A stretch of DNA of 64,000 bases, taken from assembly GCA_951799405.1 (NCBI GenBank), contig OX637343.1:14300524-14364523 (forward strand). Reading direction: 5' to 3'. How positions within the stretch are numbered: position 1 is the stretch's first letter; each line of letters opens with the position of its first letter. Origin of the DNA: Agapetus fuscipes (lineage: Eukaryota > Arthropoda > Insecta > Trichoptera > Glossosomatidae). The notes below the pieces were generated by a model. The model was not told the origin of the DNA, did not search any database, and was given only the letters and a program-made list of their open reading frames with translations. Both the position numbers and the translations under genes were made by a program. Shown here one piece after another: positions 30,834 through 43,229 of the stretch.

Positions 30834-33800
30834 TCAGCTGTACCGCCAAATGCGGTGTTCACTCTCACAGCACTCGGTTTGCTTGAGCTCTTGAGCAGCC
30901 ATTGCGTCTTGCAGGGACACATCCCCGAACACTTGCTCTGTACTTGTTCGCCTCCAAGAAAACCACAACCAGAGGCTTAGTGGGACCAGTGCCAAGCCAA
31001 CGGGGAGAAGGAAAAGAAGGTATAGCGACCAGGTTCTGGGCTGACTCTTCGACAGGTTTTCATCATCATCTCCAAGCACCTGTGAGAAATCAAACAATAT
31101 AGAATTTGAAAAGGAGTTTCAGGGTTACACAGCTGACAGCCGGCACGTGACACTGAGAGCATCTTTCCGGGATCTGTTGCAGTGATTGCAGAGCTTCCAA
31201 GACTTTTGCCCATGTCTGTGATGGGCTTCTTGGCCCACAGCATCAGCAACAGATCCTGGAAAGAAACTTTCAGTGCCGATACAGAATTTGCAAGACCATG
31301 CCATATTAGTGACTTTGATAAAATGGTGACAGGAAATAAAGGTCAACAGCAGAGATACCTATAGATTTTATCACAAAAAGTACTCGCAGTTCCCTGCCTT
31401 AGTTCTTGTTTACCGTATACGCCATTGAGAAAATTTTACATGAGCAATGTTTGCATGTGTACTGGACCAATGTGTCTTATGAAAACAAGAAATTTATTTA
31501 AAAGAACTCTCACATTATCGAGTTTTACGGTTTTTCTTAGCTCAGATTGTGAAGAATTTGATTCTTAAGGGTGATTGAGAGGTCAGCGCGCCCAACTTTG
31601 ATGACCGAAATAACCCATATTTTGAATGGTAAGGCAGTATTTTTTCTCCAGTTTAAATTAACACATAAAATAAGGTATTTTTTTCCATAAAATACCAATT
31701 CAAAATAATTTTATTTACGGAGATACCTTAAATGGAGATTTCCACTGTTCTTATGAATAAATCCTAACTTTTTTTTATTTCAAAACATTCATTTTGATTA
31801 GTTTTATTTTTTCTACTTGTTAGTTGTTTTTTTTTACTTTTCGTTGATTTTTTATGATTATTTAAAAAGTACCCAAATTTTGCATACGATATTGTAGCTA
31901 AAGTCGTCTTTTAATGGTTTATTTTCCTTTTAGGATTTGAAGTGATATTTTTTATGTTTTCAATGCATTACTTGTTTTATTTTTTCTCCTCTAATTTATA
32001 ATTAATAATGGAAAAAGAAAGATTTTCATACAAAAAATGATCCAGTCTTTGGCGCCACGGATAACCTGTGGCGGATTCGTGAACTGGCTTTAAATATAAT
32101 ATCTCCTCCGTTTTTGACCAAAAAATCATGAGTCCGAAATTTAGGTGTAACGGAGTTCAAGCGTTTACGTTAAAACTGGACCAAACAGGTACAAAAATGC
32201 ATGAAAACCAAAACGCCAGCTCGAGATGCTGTTTAAGATTCGATACATTTTTAGCATGCGGTCTATTTCCTATAGTTACGAGAATTTTACACTTCGGGTA
32301 TACTCGTATATCTTCGTATATCGACGGAAATGCACGAGTGGCTGTGGTTTAGTAAAATACGTATATACAGGTATTCCACTAGAAAGATTCATTAGCAAAA
32401 CATAAATTATTTCGCGGTGTCAGAATATCGTCGCCTTACTTTCAAAACCTCGTATCTCAAAAAAAATAATATTTTGCTTAAGTACTTCTTTCCATATAAT
32501 ATTACATAACTACTACATACTCGATGGTTTGAGCATATGGAGAGAATGAATGAGGAAAGACTGACGAAGAAAGTATATGTGGCAAGAATGGAAGGGCGTG
32601 GGTTCGAATCCCGGCGGAGCACAAAAAATATACCATTTATATTTTCAAATTTGCTCTTCGCTGAGATGAAAAATTCATAAACCTTTACCAAAGACTGGAG
32701 GAAATGAAAGAAGTATGTAAGGAAAGATAGAAATGGGGGTTGATCTGTAATGTTGGCGGCTTGGGTTTATAAAATTGGAATTTGTTTTAGTTTTGATGTC
32801 CATAGAAATGATTATTTATTGATTTAAATTGTCGTGTATGTTCCTTGACTTATAGGTTGGTATGCGGCTGACCACCCATGCTGTAAAAATGGTTCAATTT
32901 GCCAATATCACCCCTGTCTCAGGGAAGGACGGCAAGAGTTGCAGGGTGTATGTCCATTTGAGATTTGGTTTTTATGTTGTAGGTTCACATGAGGCATGTG
33001 CAAGCGCAAACTTGTACGTGTCTGGTTGTGAGAATGCATGTAATGTGAATCTCCAATGTAACATATCTTTGCAACTTACATTAGATTAGATTAGAATTGA
33101 TAAAAATCTCTGCAGCTTAGATTAGATAAGTAAATTATTTAAGTTAACCTGCTTTGTTTCATTGCTATAAAAATCACTTTAAGCAGAAATAAAGCACTTA
33201 CTGCCTCTTTCATTGTACATTTGCTAAGAAAAAAAGTAGTATCTGTCACTTACTGCTTTTATGCTTAGTTTTTCTTATAACCAAAAAGCAGTAAGTGTTA
33301 TAATTTTATGAATTTTTAATTTATTTTCATATTTTTTAATAGTTATACGTAAAAGGTCACTCACAAAAACCATGGTAAAAAATTGAAACTGAAATCTTTA
33401 AATTTAAATAAGTTAGCCCAACAAACTCAAGTTTGAAGTAGATTATCTCAAAACAAATATTTTGCAGATACTTCCTTTTTGGTAAGCAGGGCAGAACAGC
33501 AGAACGTCGCACTGGTAAATAAAAATAATGCTCTGCACACAAATCCGTGTTTGTATTCAAGATGCAATAAATTGTTACAGTTTGTGTACAACACTCATAC
33601 AACACTATTATGTGTGCTGAATCTTTTATCTGAAGATTCACAATTAATTATATAAAAAGTAAAACGCTCTCAAGGAGCGTTGTGTTACTTTCTATACAAT
33701 TTTGTGAAAAATGAAATGTGTAACAAATAATAAATTAATTTATTTCGAAATAAAGTAAATACTTTTATTTTAAAAATGTACAACTTATTGCTTTTAATTA

Positions 33801-36800
33801 AAGTCAGGATTTTTTTGATGTATTATGAAAAAGAAACACAAAATGGCTAAGAAAAGTTTCTAAGCCCTACCGGTGAATTCTAAAAGCGTTTACACAACCA
33901 TAGCGTTTATCCAAAAGTTTATAAAAACTAAAACGCTGGGGAGTAACGCCATCTAATCTGATGAGTCAAAGTTATTTGACATAAAATTACGATTTTAGTT
34001 TCATAAAACAATTAAAGAGGTTCTTTAGTCCCGATATTAATAATCTTCTTAAGCTCTCGTATAACCTTAAGACAACTGCATGCAAACACAACTAAGCTAC
34101 ACATATAGTGAAAATTCTTGCCGCGTTATCCCCGAAGGGGTCGTATGTGGCGAGTTGAACCTATTTATTTTTACAGGTAAGGGGGCCAGCCACTTCAGTT
34201 GAAGTGGGGGTTTCCCAGCTCCCGAGGGGGCTGGTACTCATTTCTTGTGAAGGCTGAGTAAACCTTGCCGGTATTTTTATTATAGGGTTTGAAATAAACA
34301 CCGAAATAGGAAATCATTTCTGACACACTCCTCGGTGGGATTCGAACCCGAGCTCACGGGGTAGAATGCGAGCACCCTACCAACTGAGCTATCGACCGGA
34401 CAATGAAAAAGTCATATTTGACAAGATTGGCGTGTACGGTAAACAAGAACTGGGGGAGCGAGTTGTCAATTGAGAACTTACATATTGGATACAGAAACAA
34501 TTTTTTTGTTGTAATACAGCCGAGAAGCTTAAGAAAATGCAAACTAATATTTCATTATTGTTTGGTAAGGGCTTGTTTACGTGATAGTCATAAACCTGTG
34601 ACGTTTGTATGCTGAGAAAAATACATTACGAGTCTATTGAAAAATATCTCACCTGTAAATAGGCACTGCTGTTAGTGAATCCTCTGGTGTTGACAGCGAC
34701 ACAAAAGTATCTTCCCGAGTCAATGCTTCTTGCTCGTGGTATCACCATCTTGCTGAGGTGCACATCCCCGGGCAGTGTACGCTCCCCCGCAGGCTGCACG
34801 GGCGCGTACCAGTGCTGCAAGTATCTCACGGCGCCTCCTGCGCTTCCTCGGGAGTCCTGGACAACCCAACGGATGCTGGGCGGAGATCTGCTCAGAACTT
34901 TGCATTGGAATACGGCCTGGTTGGAGAAAGACAAGTAAGAATAATATAAAATAATTAGTTTCACTTAAATTTACGTTCTGTATTTCTGTATACATATAAA
35001 ACTTTACATTTAAGTATGAGAATGAAATCGGTGTCTTAAGTGAGCGATTTAGTCTTCATTCATTTTTGGTAGTGCCCTAAGGTGAGTTGAATGCTACATA
35101 TTAAATTAATTGTGAATAATGAGAAACAAACATTTATAATCTGATTTTATCTATCTAATAATAATCTAATATATAAATAAATGAAAATAATTACCTGCAT
35201 ATCTTTTTGTACTGTGAGATTTTTTGGTAGTCCTTCTAGAAACCTCGGGAAGTCAAAATCATCTTCTAGAAAAAATTAAACAAATAAAAATAATTGTATT
35301 CCTTGACTTATAGGTTGGTATGAGGCTGACCACCCATACTGTAAAAAATGGTTCACTTTGCCAATGTCACCCCTGTTTCAGGGAATGTCGGCAAGAGTTG
35401 CAGGGCTTATGTTCATTTGAGGTTTGGATTTTATTTGTAAGTACACAATCAGCATTTGTAAGCGCGAACTACACGTGTTTGTTTGTGGGCATGCATCTGA
35501 GAGCTTTGAATGAATATATCCTTGCAACTTAGATTATAGATTATAGTATGACAATCAAAAACTGTTCTGTGGACATGTAGTGGTTAACATCACTGATTGC
35601 TATTTAAAATAATAAAACAAGTGTTGCAATAGAGATAATAAAATATTTATAAACTTATGAATTCAGCATCATTTACATTAAATTGGAGTTGGAACTCTGT
35701 TGAGTGCCGCCAAAGTCATCTATTTCTACTTATGTCCGTTGAGACGGCCAACATAAATAATGCAATATCCTCTTCACATTCGTAAGCATAAATCCCTCAT
35801 AAATATTTAAACAAGACGTTTTGAATGAATTTTGGTGATTGTACAAATGAAGAAGTAATTCTTTTGAAATTCACCAGTATATTTGTTGTAGACCTCCAAC
35901 TGCACCGTGCTTTTTACAGATATAATTGGATTGGCGGATTGCTGACAGCGATAGAGTCCCGCCTGAGACATCTTGGCCCCTTTTATCACCAGGACAGCAC
36001 GGGCCTCCTCTAAGGGACTCCAAGAAGTAGAATCACCAATCACAGGCTTGTCCGATGACAAGGAAGAACAGCTGCTCATATTGAAACTGTTTCCACATGG
36101 CTGTAATGTTTCAAGTCAAACATATTATCACAAGCAGGTCGCAGTTTCAAATACTTTTCGCCCCCACAGTGCTTGTTTGGTTTATTTACCATTTGATTAA
36201 AAAAATCACATTGTACACGACATGAGCTAAGAAAAAATTCAAAAGACGATAATGTGAGAGTTGTTTTTAATATTTGTAAAATCAATTTTTAGTTTTCATA
36301 AGACACATTGGCCCAGTACAAATACTAATATTGCTCATGTGAAATTACCTCTGATAAGACAAACAACTAGCACTAAGGGGGCGTTTTGTTCATTTTAAAG
36401 ATTCATCAAACTTAGACAAGAGCTTGTTATTTACAAAGCTCTAACGGTCAACCAACGCACATCAGAAGTTTGTCAAAATATGTACTTACAATTATTTTTT
36501 TAATATCTTACTAAGTATTGTCTCTTGATTAATATTAAAGGATTGGCAAATGCAACTAAGCTTGACATATAGTTTGTAATTTCTTGTCGAGTTGTGCCAT
36601 AGGATTGCATTTGGTAAATGGATCTGGTAAATATTCTGCTCCTTTCAAGAGATAATAATATTAGGATGATTTATTTGGTGAGCGCTGTTTTTGTGTGAAT
36701 CACAGCTCAAGAGCCCTCTGCCAGCTTGGTCGTAACTATAAAAAGCGCCAGCTCTCAAGCAAGAAAAGTTGCTGTAAGGCCGGATGGACCTTTGGTGACC

Positions 36801-38497
36801 AGTCTTTGGTAAAGCGATATGAATTCGATTTTTTTTTGCTCCGCCGGGATTCAAACCCACAACCTTCCATTTACGAGTCCAAAGTGTTACCACTGGACTA
36901 CGGACCGTTCAATACATAAATTCCATTAAATAGTTCTCACTTGGAAGTCTTTTGTACAATCTTTTCTCAGTCCAGTGTCCCTTCCTGCTCCCCTGCACCT
37001 TGAACGAGTACTCTCTGCTGCTCTCTTCTTCGTGGTAATCAAACCCACAATGTTCCGATTATGAGTCGAAAGCGTTTGCCACTAGACTACAGACCGGATA
37101 TTAACTATTACCTTATATTCCCAAAAAGCTGTTGCATTGTCATTTCTTCCAGCACATCTGAGAGCTACATCTTTACCTTCCAGGACCCGCTCTAGTCGGG
37201 GCTGCTTAGAAGTGGATCTCGGCCAATCTGCAGAATACAACAAATATATGAGCTATGTGAGGGCATTTCCGACACAACGCATTCTGCCCGGATTGTCTAT
37301 GGATTACCGGACAATCTGTGTGAAAGCTTCCATACATCTCCATACACCACTGACTTCCAACCTGGTTCCGAATAGAAACAAAACCTAAACGCCCCGGGCA
37401 GAATGCATATTGTGTGTAGGTACAATGCAGAAAGAAGACCAGTGTTCGGAGACCGCTCTTTCGCCGTTGCGGGACCGTCCACTTGGAACCAGCTGCCTGT
37501 GGAAGTGCACGCCAAGGACGGGATCAAGAGCTTCAAGAAGGGAGTGAAGACCCATTTCCTCACCGCCGCGTCAAGCCTGAAAGCGCCCTTGCAGTGACAG
37601 TAGTCACGAAACGGCGCTATACAAATCATCATCAACATCAATGGGTGTAAGGCTTATTGGCTTTATTATGGCTACTCTCACATACTTCTGAATGTTAATA
37701 ATCACTTTTGAGAAAAAAATTCGGTGTTATGGCCAAAGGGATCAAGTGGCTGATCTTTTTAGTGTATTTGAAAAAGAATAACGCTGGTTCGATCCTGCCT
37801 GGGTCATATGACCATAACTTTGATCCTGGTTCAATATTTGCCATTGGGTAAGGGTAATGATTAATTAATAATTCATCAATACATACAATAATGAATTATT
37901 AATTGATGATATTAATACCTATATTAACTAAATAACCAAAGTTTTAATTCACTTTTATAATTCTTTATTTAGTCAAGCACTTTCGCCTACAAGGCATCAT
38001 CAGGACAATGACAAACAAAAAATGTTTTTTTAATAATTGTCATTGTCCTGATGATGCCTTGTAGGTGAAAGTGCTTGACATAAATAAAGAATTATAAAAG
38101 TGAATTAAAACTTTGGTTATTTAATTAATATACAATGGACTTTCACTGTGTAAACCACCAAACCCATACAAATATATTAATACCTGTTTCTGGCCAGGCA
38201 GAATAGGTTGATGAACGGCATTCCTCTTTACAAATCTTTTTTTTTTATTTAAAAAAAAAACCTTTCTGTTAGAGAAAGACACTGATTTTTTATTACATGG
38301 ATTTATATATTGGTATATATTATTATAAGTACTCGTATCTTCACTGATATAAAATCAAGTTTATAATTAGTGTCATTTGTGTGGAGTAAAAATAAAAATG
38401 TGTACTCACTTTCCGTGGAGAAGTATCCCACTATGTAACTCGATAAAACAATTAAATGCACGAGGAATTGTTCCATCACAGCATAATGAGTGATCAT
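30834..38497 (-). CDS. Two-Ig transmembrane protein, FGFRL1-like
   Basis: Six coding exons: 38410-38497, 37112-37227, 35875-36100, 35195-35265, 34653-34916 and 30834-31079, all with GT-AG borders and matching phases; 336 aa. It starts with a signal peptide (MEQFLVHLIVLSSYIVGYFS; a second in-frame ATG is at 38476). Ig domain 1 has Cys54, Trp65 and Cys120 in GLYRC. Ig domain 2 has AVFQCKV (Cys172), Trp184 and DSGRYFC (Cys239). A transmembrane helix spans about 273-295 and a 40-residue tail ends CCESEHRIWRYS. The FQCKV and LSKMVIPRARSIDSGRYFC stretch resembles the third Ig domain of FGFRL1, a kinase-less FGF receptor. FGFRL1 usually has three Ig domains, so this could also be another small Ig receptor. 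Confidence 0.8.
31100..32515. other. Intron of the Ig gene; no repeat recognised
   Basis: AT-rich sequence in the 3.6-kb last intron of the Ig-domain gene. No exon with matching phase and no shared repeat was found. Confidence 0.4.
32520..32780 (+). mobile_element. Mosaic of RTE-like and SINE-A pieces
   Basis: TTTGAGCATATGGAGAGAATGA (RTE C-terminus) stops at about 32590. It is followed by a SINE-A piece (GTGGGTTCGAATCCCGGCGG to CCTTTACCAAAGACTGG), then the RTE variant resumes with AATGAAAGAAGTATGTAAGG. The SINE may have inserted into the RTE copy. Confidence 0.6.
32842..33095 (+). mobile_element. TTAGA-tailed repeat, copy 17
   Basis: TTGACTTATAGGTTGGTATG to (TTAGA)n at 33078-33093. In this copy a 75-codon frame stays open by chance. 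Confidence 0.8.
33096..34080. other. Intron of the Ig gene; small inverted repeat
   Basis: CACTTACTGCTTTT at 33247 is inverted at 33285 (AAAAAGCAGTAAGTG), and GCACTTACTGCC also occurs at 33197. Otherwise unassigned. Confidence 0.4.
34085..34402 (-). mobile_element. SINE-B, complete
   Basis: From CACAACTAAGCTACACATAT to the tRNA-like head at 34380-34398 (CCAACTGAGCTATCGACCGG). It lies 250 bp from the second Ig exon. Confidence 0.8.
35303..35547 (+). mobile_element. TTAGA-tailed repeat, copy 18
   Basis: CCTTGACTTATAGGTTGGTA to ACTTAGATTATAGATTATAG, 38 bp from the 71-nt coding exon of the Ig gene and antisense to it. Confidence 0.8.
36545..36645 (-). mobile_element. SINE-B 3' end, degenerate
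   Basis: ATGCAACTAAGCTTGACATA and TTTCTTGTCGAGTT match the end of SINE-B. Confidence 0.5.
36655..36912 (-). mobile_element. SINE-A monomer, minus strand
   Basis: 3' module (AGGATGATTTATTTGGTGAG to TCAAGAGCCCTCTGCC), body and tRNA-like head (GGGATTCAAACCCACAACC to CCACTGGACTACGGACCG) are all present. Confidence 0.8.
37025..37100 (-). mobile_element. SINE-A tRNA-like head fragment
   Basis: AATCAAACCCACAATGTTCC to GCCACTAGACTACAGACCGG, head only. It abuts a coding exon of the Ig gene (from 37112). Confidence 0.6.
37395..37645 (+). pseudogene. CR1/L2-like reverse-transcriptase C-terminus
   Basis: The frame at 37403-37597 encodes YNAERRPVFGDRSFAVAGPS, WNQLPVEV and SFKKGVKTHFL, the end of a CR1/L2-type protein. 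The 3' end (GCGCCCTTGCAGTGACAGTA, ACGGCGCTATACAAATCATC) closes in a short (ATC)n-like tail. It lies in the first intron of the Ig gene, antisense to it. Confidence 0.8.
37932..38168. mobile_element. Inverted Penelope-like repeats with hammerhead-like core
   Basis: The two arms (AACCAAAGTTTTAATTCACT onward, and inverse) are about 75 bp with a 40-bp spacer. The right arm has CTGATGA (38048-38054), one extra base, stem GCCU/AGGU (38056-38059 and 38063-38066) and GAAA (38067-38070). The end, AATGGACTTTCACTGTGT, resembles that of the copy at 60868. Confidence 0.65.
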
Positions 38498-38825
38498 GTT
38501 TCATTTTACTTATTGTTAATTGTAAAACATCATATTGAATCATGAACTCTTATATTGTATATTTAATGTGATATCTCATTGCACAACAAAAGGGAAGTGA
38601 AGTTTTGATAAAATTCTGTTATCAATAATGATAAAACATGATAGATGGTGAATGCCCTCAGTCCCTTTGTTCTAATAAGCTCTTTTCTCACTACACTCCT
38701 AGGCCTGTGTTCAGAAGCGGACTGAAAAAGGCTAAAGAAGACAAAAAGAACTAAGTAAGTACATGAAAACTCTTCATAGCTATTCTTATATGATAGAAGT
38801 TAAAGTAAGGTAAGTACTTTTATTC

Positions 38826-39082
38826 TAATCTAACCTAAGTTGCAAAGATATGTTACATTGGAGATTCACATTACATGCATTCCGACAACCAGACACGTAC
38901 AAGTTTTGCATGTGCGCTTGCACATGCCTCATTTGAACCTACAACATAAAAACCAAATCTTAAATGGACATACACCCTGCAACTCTTGCCGTCCTTCCCT
39001 GAAACAGGGGTGACATTGGCAAAGTGAACCATTTTTACAGCATGGGTGGTCAGCCGCATACCAACCTATAAGTCAAGGAACA
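38826..39082 (-). mobile_element. TTAGA-tailed repeat, copy 19
   Basis: ATTCTAATCTAACCTAAGTTGC to ACCAACCTATAAGTCAAGGA. It sits upstream of the Ig gene start. Confidence 0.8.
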
Positions 39083-39174
39083 TATATGACAAATTACATT
39101 TTATAAATCAATAAATAATAATATCTATGGACATCAAAACTAAAACGGAAAACAAATTGAAATTCCAATTTAAT

Positions 39175-39256
39175 AAACCCTAGCCGCCAATATTACAGAA
39201 CAACCGCCTTTTATTTCTGTCCTTACATACTTCTTTCATTTCCTCCAGTTTCAAAG
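39175..39256 (-). mobile_element. RTE-like variant fragment
   Basis: Inverse of the 32700-32780 segment: CCTAGCCGCCAATATTACAG and TACATACTTCTTTCATTTCC. Confidence 0.55.
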
Positions 39257-39499
39257 TTTTAAAATAGACTCGATTTAAAAAACGATGTCAGAAACACAAA
39301 TAAAACATTCTCATTATAATCAAAACTCCACATAAATTGCCTAACACCTCTCAGTAGTTGGTGTTAATTACATTGAAAATAAAATAAAGAGTAAATAAAA
39401 CCAACTTCTGTTCTGTGTCAGAGCTTTAAATTATTATGTAGCCAAATAACATTTTCATTCGGGTCCCTGATACTTTTGAATACATGGAAAAACAAACTA

Positions 39500-39974
39500 A
39501 TGAAGGTTGTGCAGATTCGAATCCCGGCGGAGTACAAAAAATGTAACATTTATATTTGCAAATATATGCTTCCCTTCTTATGGGTCTTGCTTGAGAATTG
39601 GCCCTTTTTAGTGACGACCAAGCGTGTAAAAAGTTTGGTCGATAGCTCAGTTGGTAGAATGCTTGCATTGCATGCCGAGAGCAACGGTTTGACCACAGGG
39701 GTTGACCCCCACCGAGGGTGTCAGAAATGATTTCCCTTTTCGGTGTTTATTTCAAAGCCAAAATAAATACCAGAAAGGTGTACTCTGCCTTTACATGAAA
39801 TGATAACCAGCCCCCTTGGGAGCTGGAAAACCACCACTTCAACTGATGTGGTTGGCTTGAGGCCGGCCCCCTTACCTAAAAAATAAATAGGTCCCGAAGC
39901 CCATATGCGACCACTTGGGGGATAACATAGGCAAGAAGTTACACTATATGTGTAGCTGAGTTGCGTTTGCATTT
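39500..39974 (+). mobile_element. Heterodimeric SINE (A+B), deleted in A
   Basis: A head from GAAGGTTGTGCAGATTCGAATCCC, body shortened, then the B head GGTCGATAGCTCAGTTGGTAG (39640) through to TGTGTAGCTGAGTTGCGTTT. Confidence 0.75.
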
Positions 39975-40104
39975 GAATTTAAGTAAATTTCTAATGTGTT
40001 ATTTTTAAGGCAGAGTAAAAAAAAAATATTCTGAAATGCACGCGTCTGACCTAGGAAAATCTGTGTAAAGAAAAGGCTAACTAAAATTTTATACAGACCT
40101 AGTT

Positions 40105-40358
40105 CCTCGACTTATAGGTTGGTATGCGGCTGACCACCCATGCTGTAAAAATGGTTCACTTTGCCTATGTCACCCCTGTTTCAGGGAAGGACGGCAAGAG
40201 TTGCAGGGTGTATGTCCATTTGAGATTTGGTTTTTATGTTGCAGATTCACATGAGGCATGTGCAAGCGCGAACTTGTACGTGTCTGGTTGTAGGAATGCA
40301 TGTAATGTGAATCTCCAATTTAACATATCTTTGCAACTTAGATTAGATTAGATTAGAC
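40105..40358 (+). mobile_element. TTAGA-tailed repeat, copy 20
   Basis: CTCGACTTATAGGTTGGTATGC to (TTAGA)n at about 40338-40356. Confidence 0.8.
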
Positions 40359-41474
40359 CTACACGGCTTAAAATGAACGTGACAAAAATCGAAACTAACG
40401 TCGCTATGCTGTATTATATAGCTGAATTGCTAAAATATAAGTATTTTGTTGAAGAAATGAATAGTAATAAATATTTATTGTAGCAGTTTGAAGGCCCTAA
40501 AGGCGTTATAGCGCCCTCATTAAGCTGCCATTTAAATTCATTAATATCTGTGTACGGGTGTAATTTGTTGCTTTTTAAGGATCCTGAACCCCCTATACGG
40601 ACTTGTGACATTGCCCGCCAAGAAAAAATAAACTTGTAACATTCGTTCCGACTTCCGGGTCCTATATATTCATCCGTAAAAATATTTTTTTATGTTTCAA
40701 AATATAGGTTGCTACTGTTATGAATGTTTTTATTGGATTTAGTATTGATTGTGAAGATTTTTAAATGTGTTTTAATTTTTATACCACAGAATAAAATTCA
40801 ATAAGAATCTACACACAGATTTTTTTAGCTCAACTTAATTTTTTATTATTTTAAAAGTAACACAATAAAATATCACTTCACTATAATTTTTAACACAATG
40901 AAATCATTTGAAGTACAAAATCAAATGTTTTCACTGCTGGGATCTCAGCAATGAGTCGTCCTTTTCCTATCGCGATCTGATAAAATTTAAACCATAATAA
41001 TATTATTGCGTTAACTCTACGGTGTTAATACGTTTTTCAATAATAAAAGTACCTACTAACTACTATCCAGACATTTGGCATGTAGGGTACTTACGAAACC
41101 AGGGAGGCTATGTTTTTTTTTTGGATGAGATGGCACCCTATTGAGATCTATGAAAACATTATTTTCAAGGGCGAACAAGGACAGTATACTTTATTTAAAA
41201 AAAAATCAAGCTAAAGAAGACAGCTAAAATCTTTTTAACGAACGTGTAAAATGTAAATGGAAAAAAATGCCATCCTGAAACTTAAATATTTTATTGAATG
41301 TTTTTATTATCGAATTGAAATTTACCGGAGTCTCTAAATATGTCTGGTCAGATCTATAAGAACAGTAAAATCCATAAATAAACCTATCAATAGTTTTTAT
41401 GCTTACCAAATTTGTAACTTTGCAGTTGAGGAAGTTCATAAGAATGTAAATAAAAATGTATTATCTTTCATCTA
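40359..41474. other. No gene recognised
   Basis: AT-rich intergenic DNA between the Ig gene and FANCD2. No shared repeat and no coding pattern were seen. Confidence 0.45.
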
Positions 41475-41678
41475 AGCTATATTAGCGTTTACAAACACGC
41501 GAACAAACACGTGTAATCCGCTTTAATATCTACATGCTGAATATTTATTTACAAAATAATATTTGAATCTAAAATAACCATAAACCCTGCTAACAGGTGT
41601 TTAATTGGCAAAAATGAATCGATTATTACAGTTATATGGGTGGTCACCGTCATAACCACGTATTTAAGTGAAGGAAGC
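41475..41678 (-). mobile_element. TTAGA-tailed repeat, copy 21, old
   Basis: Diverged: AACAAACACGTGTAATCCGC, then ATGGGTGGTCACCGTCATAA and TATTTAAGTGAAGGAA. Confidence 0.6.
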
Positions 41679-42260
41679 CATGCAAGGATTTTATTCTATC
41701 GCTAAAAAAACTCACACTTTTTCAGGTGCCAGTTAGTCCGCGCAGATCTGTTTGAACATTGTAGGGTTTATTTGTATTTACACTATTTACTCATGTATGT
41801 ATATTATATTCATTGGTAGACTGGTACAATCCGCATATCTTTTTTTATACCTGATAAATATAATCTATCGACCAAAATCACATTCATATCTTATCTTGTA
41901 TTTGATTTGTGTATTACATTTAGGGCACTTACCTTCATACTTATTTCTGACAACACTGGAATATCGAGATTTAAGAAATAAAAAAAATGATTTTTGTAAA
42001 AATAAACCAGATTTGTATTAATAAATAATAACCTCTTACGTTCGCCATATCCATTAGATATTTTAATTTATTATGCACAGCTATTTATTGAGTATTAATT
42101 CAGGTACAACCTTCTCGTAAATGCCATTGCAGGTGCCTATTCTTGATAGATTTTTAGGTTTTATATTATGGGCAAGTATGTATTTGTAGTTTTACTTCTA
42201 CCATATAATTTTGAAGTTTGAGTAATTAACTTTAATGATTTATTATACTGACCCTACTTA
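41679..42260. other. No gene recognised
   Basis: The 89-codon frame at 41752-42021 is low-complexity and AT-driven, so I do not call it. Confidence 0.4.
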
Positions 42261-42516
42261 CTCCTTGACTGATAGGTTGGTATGCGGCTGACCACCCATA
42301 TACTGTAAAAAATGGTTCACTTTGCCAATGTCACCCCTGCTTCAGGGAAGGTCGGCAAGAGTTGCAGGGCTTATGTTCATTTGAGATTGGGGTTTTTATA
42401 TTGTAGGTCCACATGCAGCATGTGTAAGCGCGAAATTATGCATGTCTGCTTGTGGGAATGCATTTAATATGAATCTCAAATGATACATATCTTTGCAGCT
42501 TAGATTTAGATTTAGA
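42261..42516 (+). mobile_element. TTAGA-tailed repeat, copy 22
   Basis: TCCTTGACTGATAGGTTGGTA to (TTAGAT)n at 42497-42513. Very close in sequence to copy 15. Confidence 0.8.
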
Positions 42517-42626
42517 CCCTTCAGTATTGCTAAGGGCCATAGATTTTGGTATTCATTATTATTATTTTAGTATCTATTTCATAAAATATTGTCTGACTCA
42601 TATTTCTTAATATACGTAGGTATTGG

Positions 42627-43229
42627 AGAGTGTTTTATACCCTAAATCTGTCGTTTTTGTAAAAGTTTTAGTAAAAAAGGTCTTAGTAAAAGAGTGAATA
42701 GATAAAAATCAGGCGTGCATTTTTTCTAAATTATGGATAAAGGTTAAAAAATTAAAAACTGTAAAAAATATCACCACAAAAAAAACACGTTTTCTTCACA
42801 TTTTTATCGTGTTTTTTGTATGCATTATATTTTAGAAATATTTTTTTTTCTTTTAAATTACAGAATTATATTATATTGTTTATAATCCTATAAGTAGGCC
42901 ATTTCTTTAAATTGTCTATATTTTTGGAGAAAACATGAAAAAACTACTTAATTGATTTAAAAAATGGCCTGTAAGATGATAAGCTTTGTATAATTATGTA
43001 ATTTAAACGAAAAAAAATCTAAATATTATAGCACATACGAGCACGATAGAAATATGAGAAAAACGTGTAATTTTTTTGTGCTGACAATTTTCAAGTTAAA
43101 TATTTTTTAGTCTTTATAATTTAGATAAAAAAATATATAACCATGCCTGATTTTTTCAAACTGACACTCTTTTACTAAGATGATGAAGTACCTAAACAAA
43201 AACGACAGATTTAGGGTAAAAAACGCTCT
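42627..43229. mobile_element. Long AT-rich palindromic MITE, 603 bp
   Basis: Starts AGAGTGTTTTATACCCTAAA and ends, inverted, AGAGCGTTTTTTACCCTAAA. The arms also share ATCTGTCGTTTTTGT and AGTAAAAGAGTG. It lies about 640 bp upstream of the FANCD2 ATG. Confidence 0.7.

Noticed and set aside
32862..33089. A 75-codon frame (MRLTTHAVKM...) that also occurs at 40124, 38871 and, in part, 14144 and 35320
   Set aside because: It lies wholly in the TTAGA-tailed repeat. Most other copies break it by frameshift or stop, and it starts in a hairpin region. Repetition of the element explains the repeated frame.
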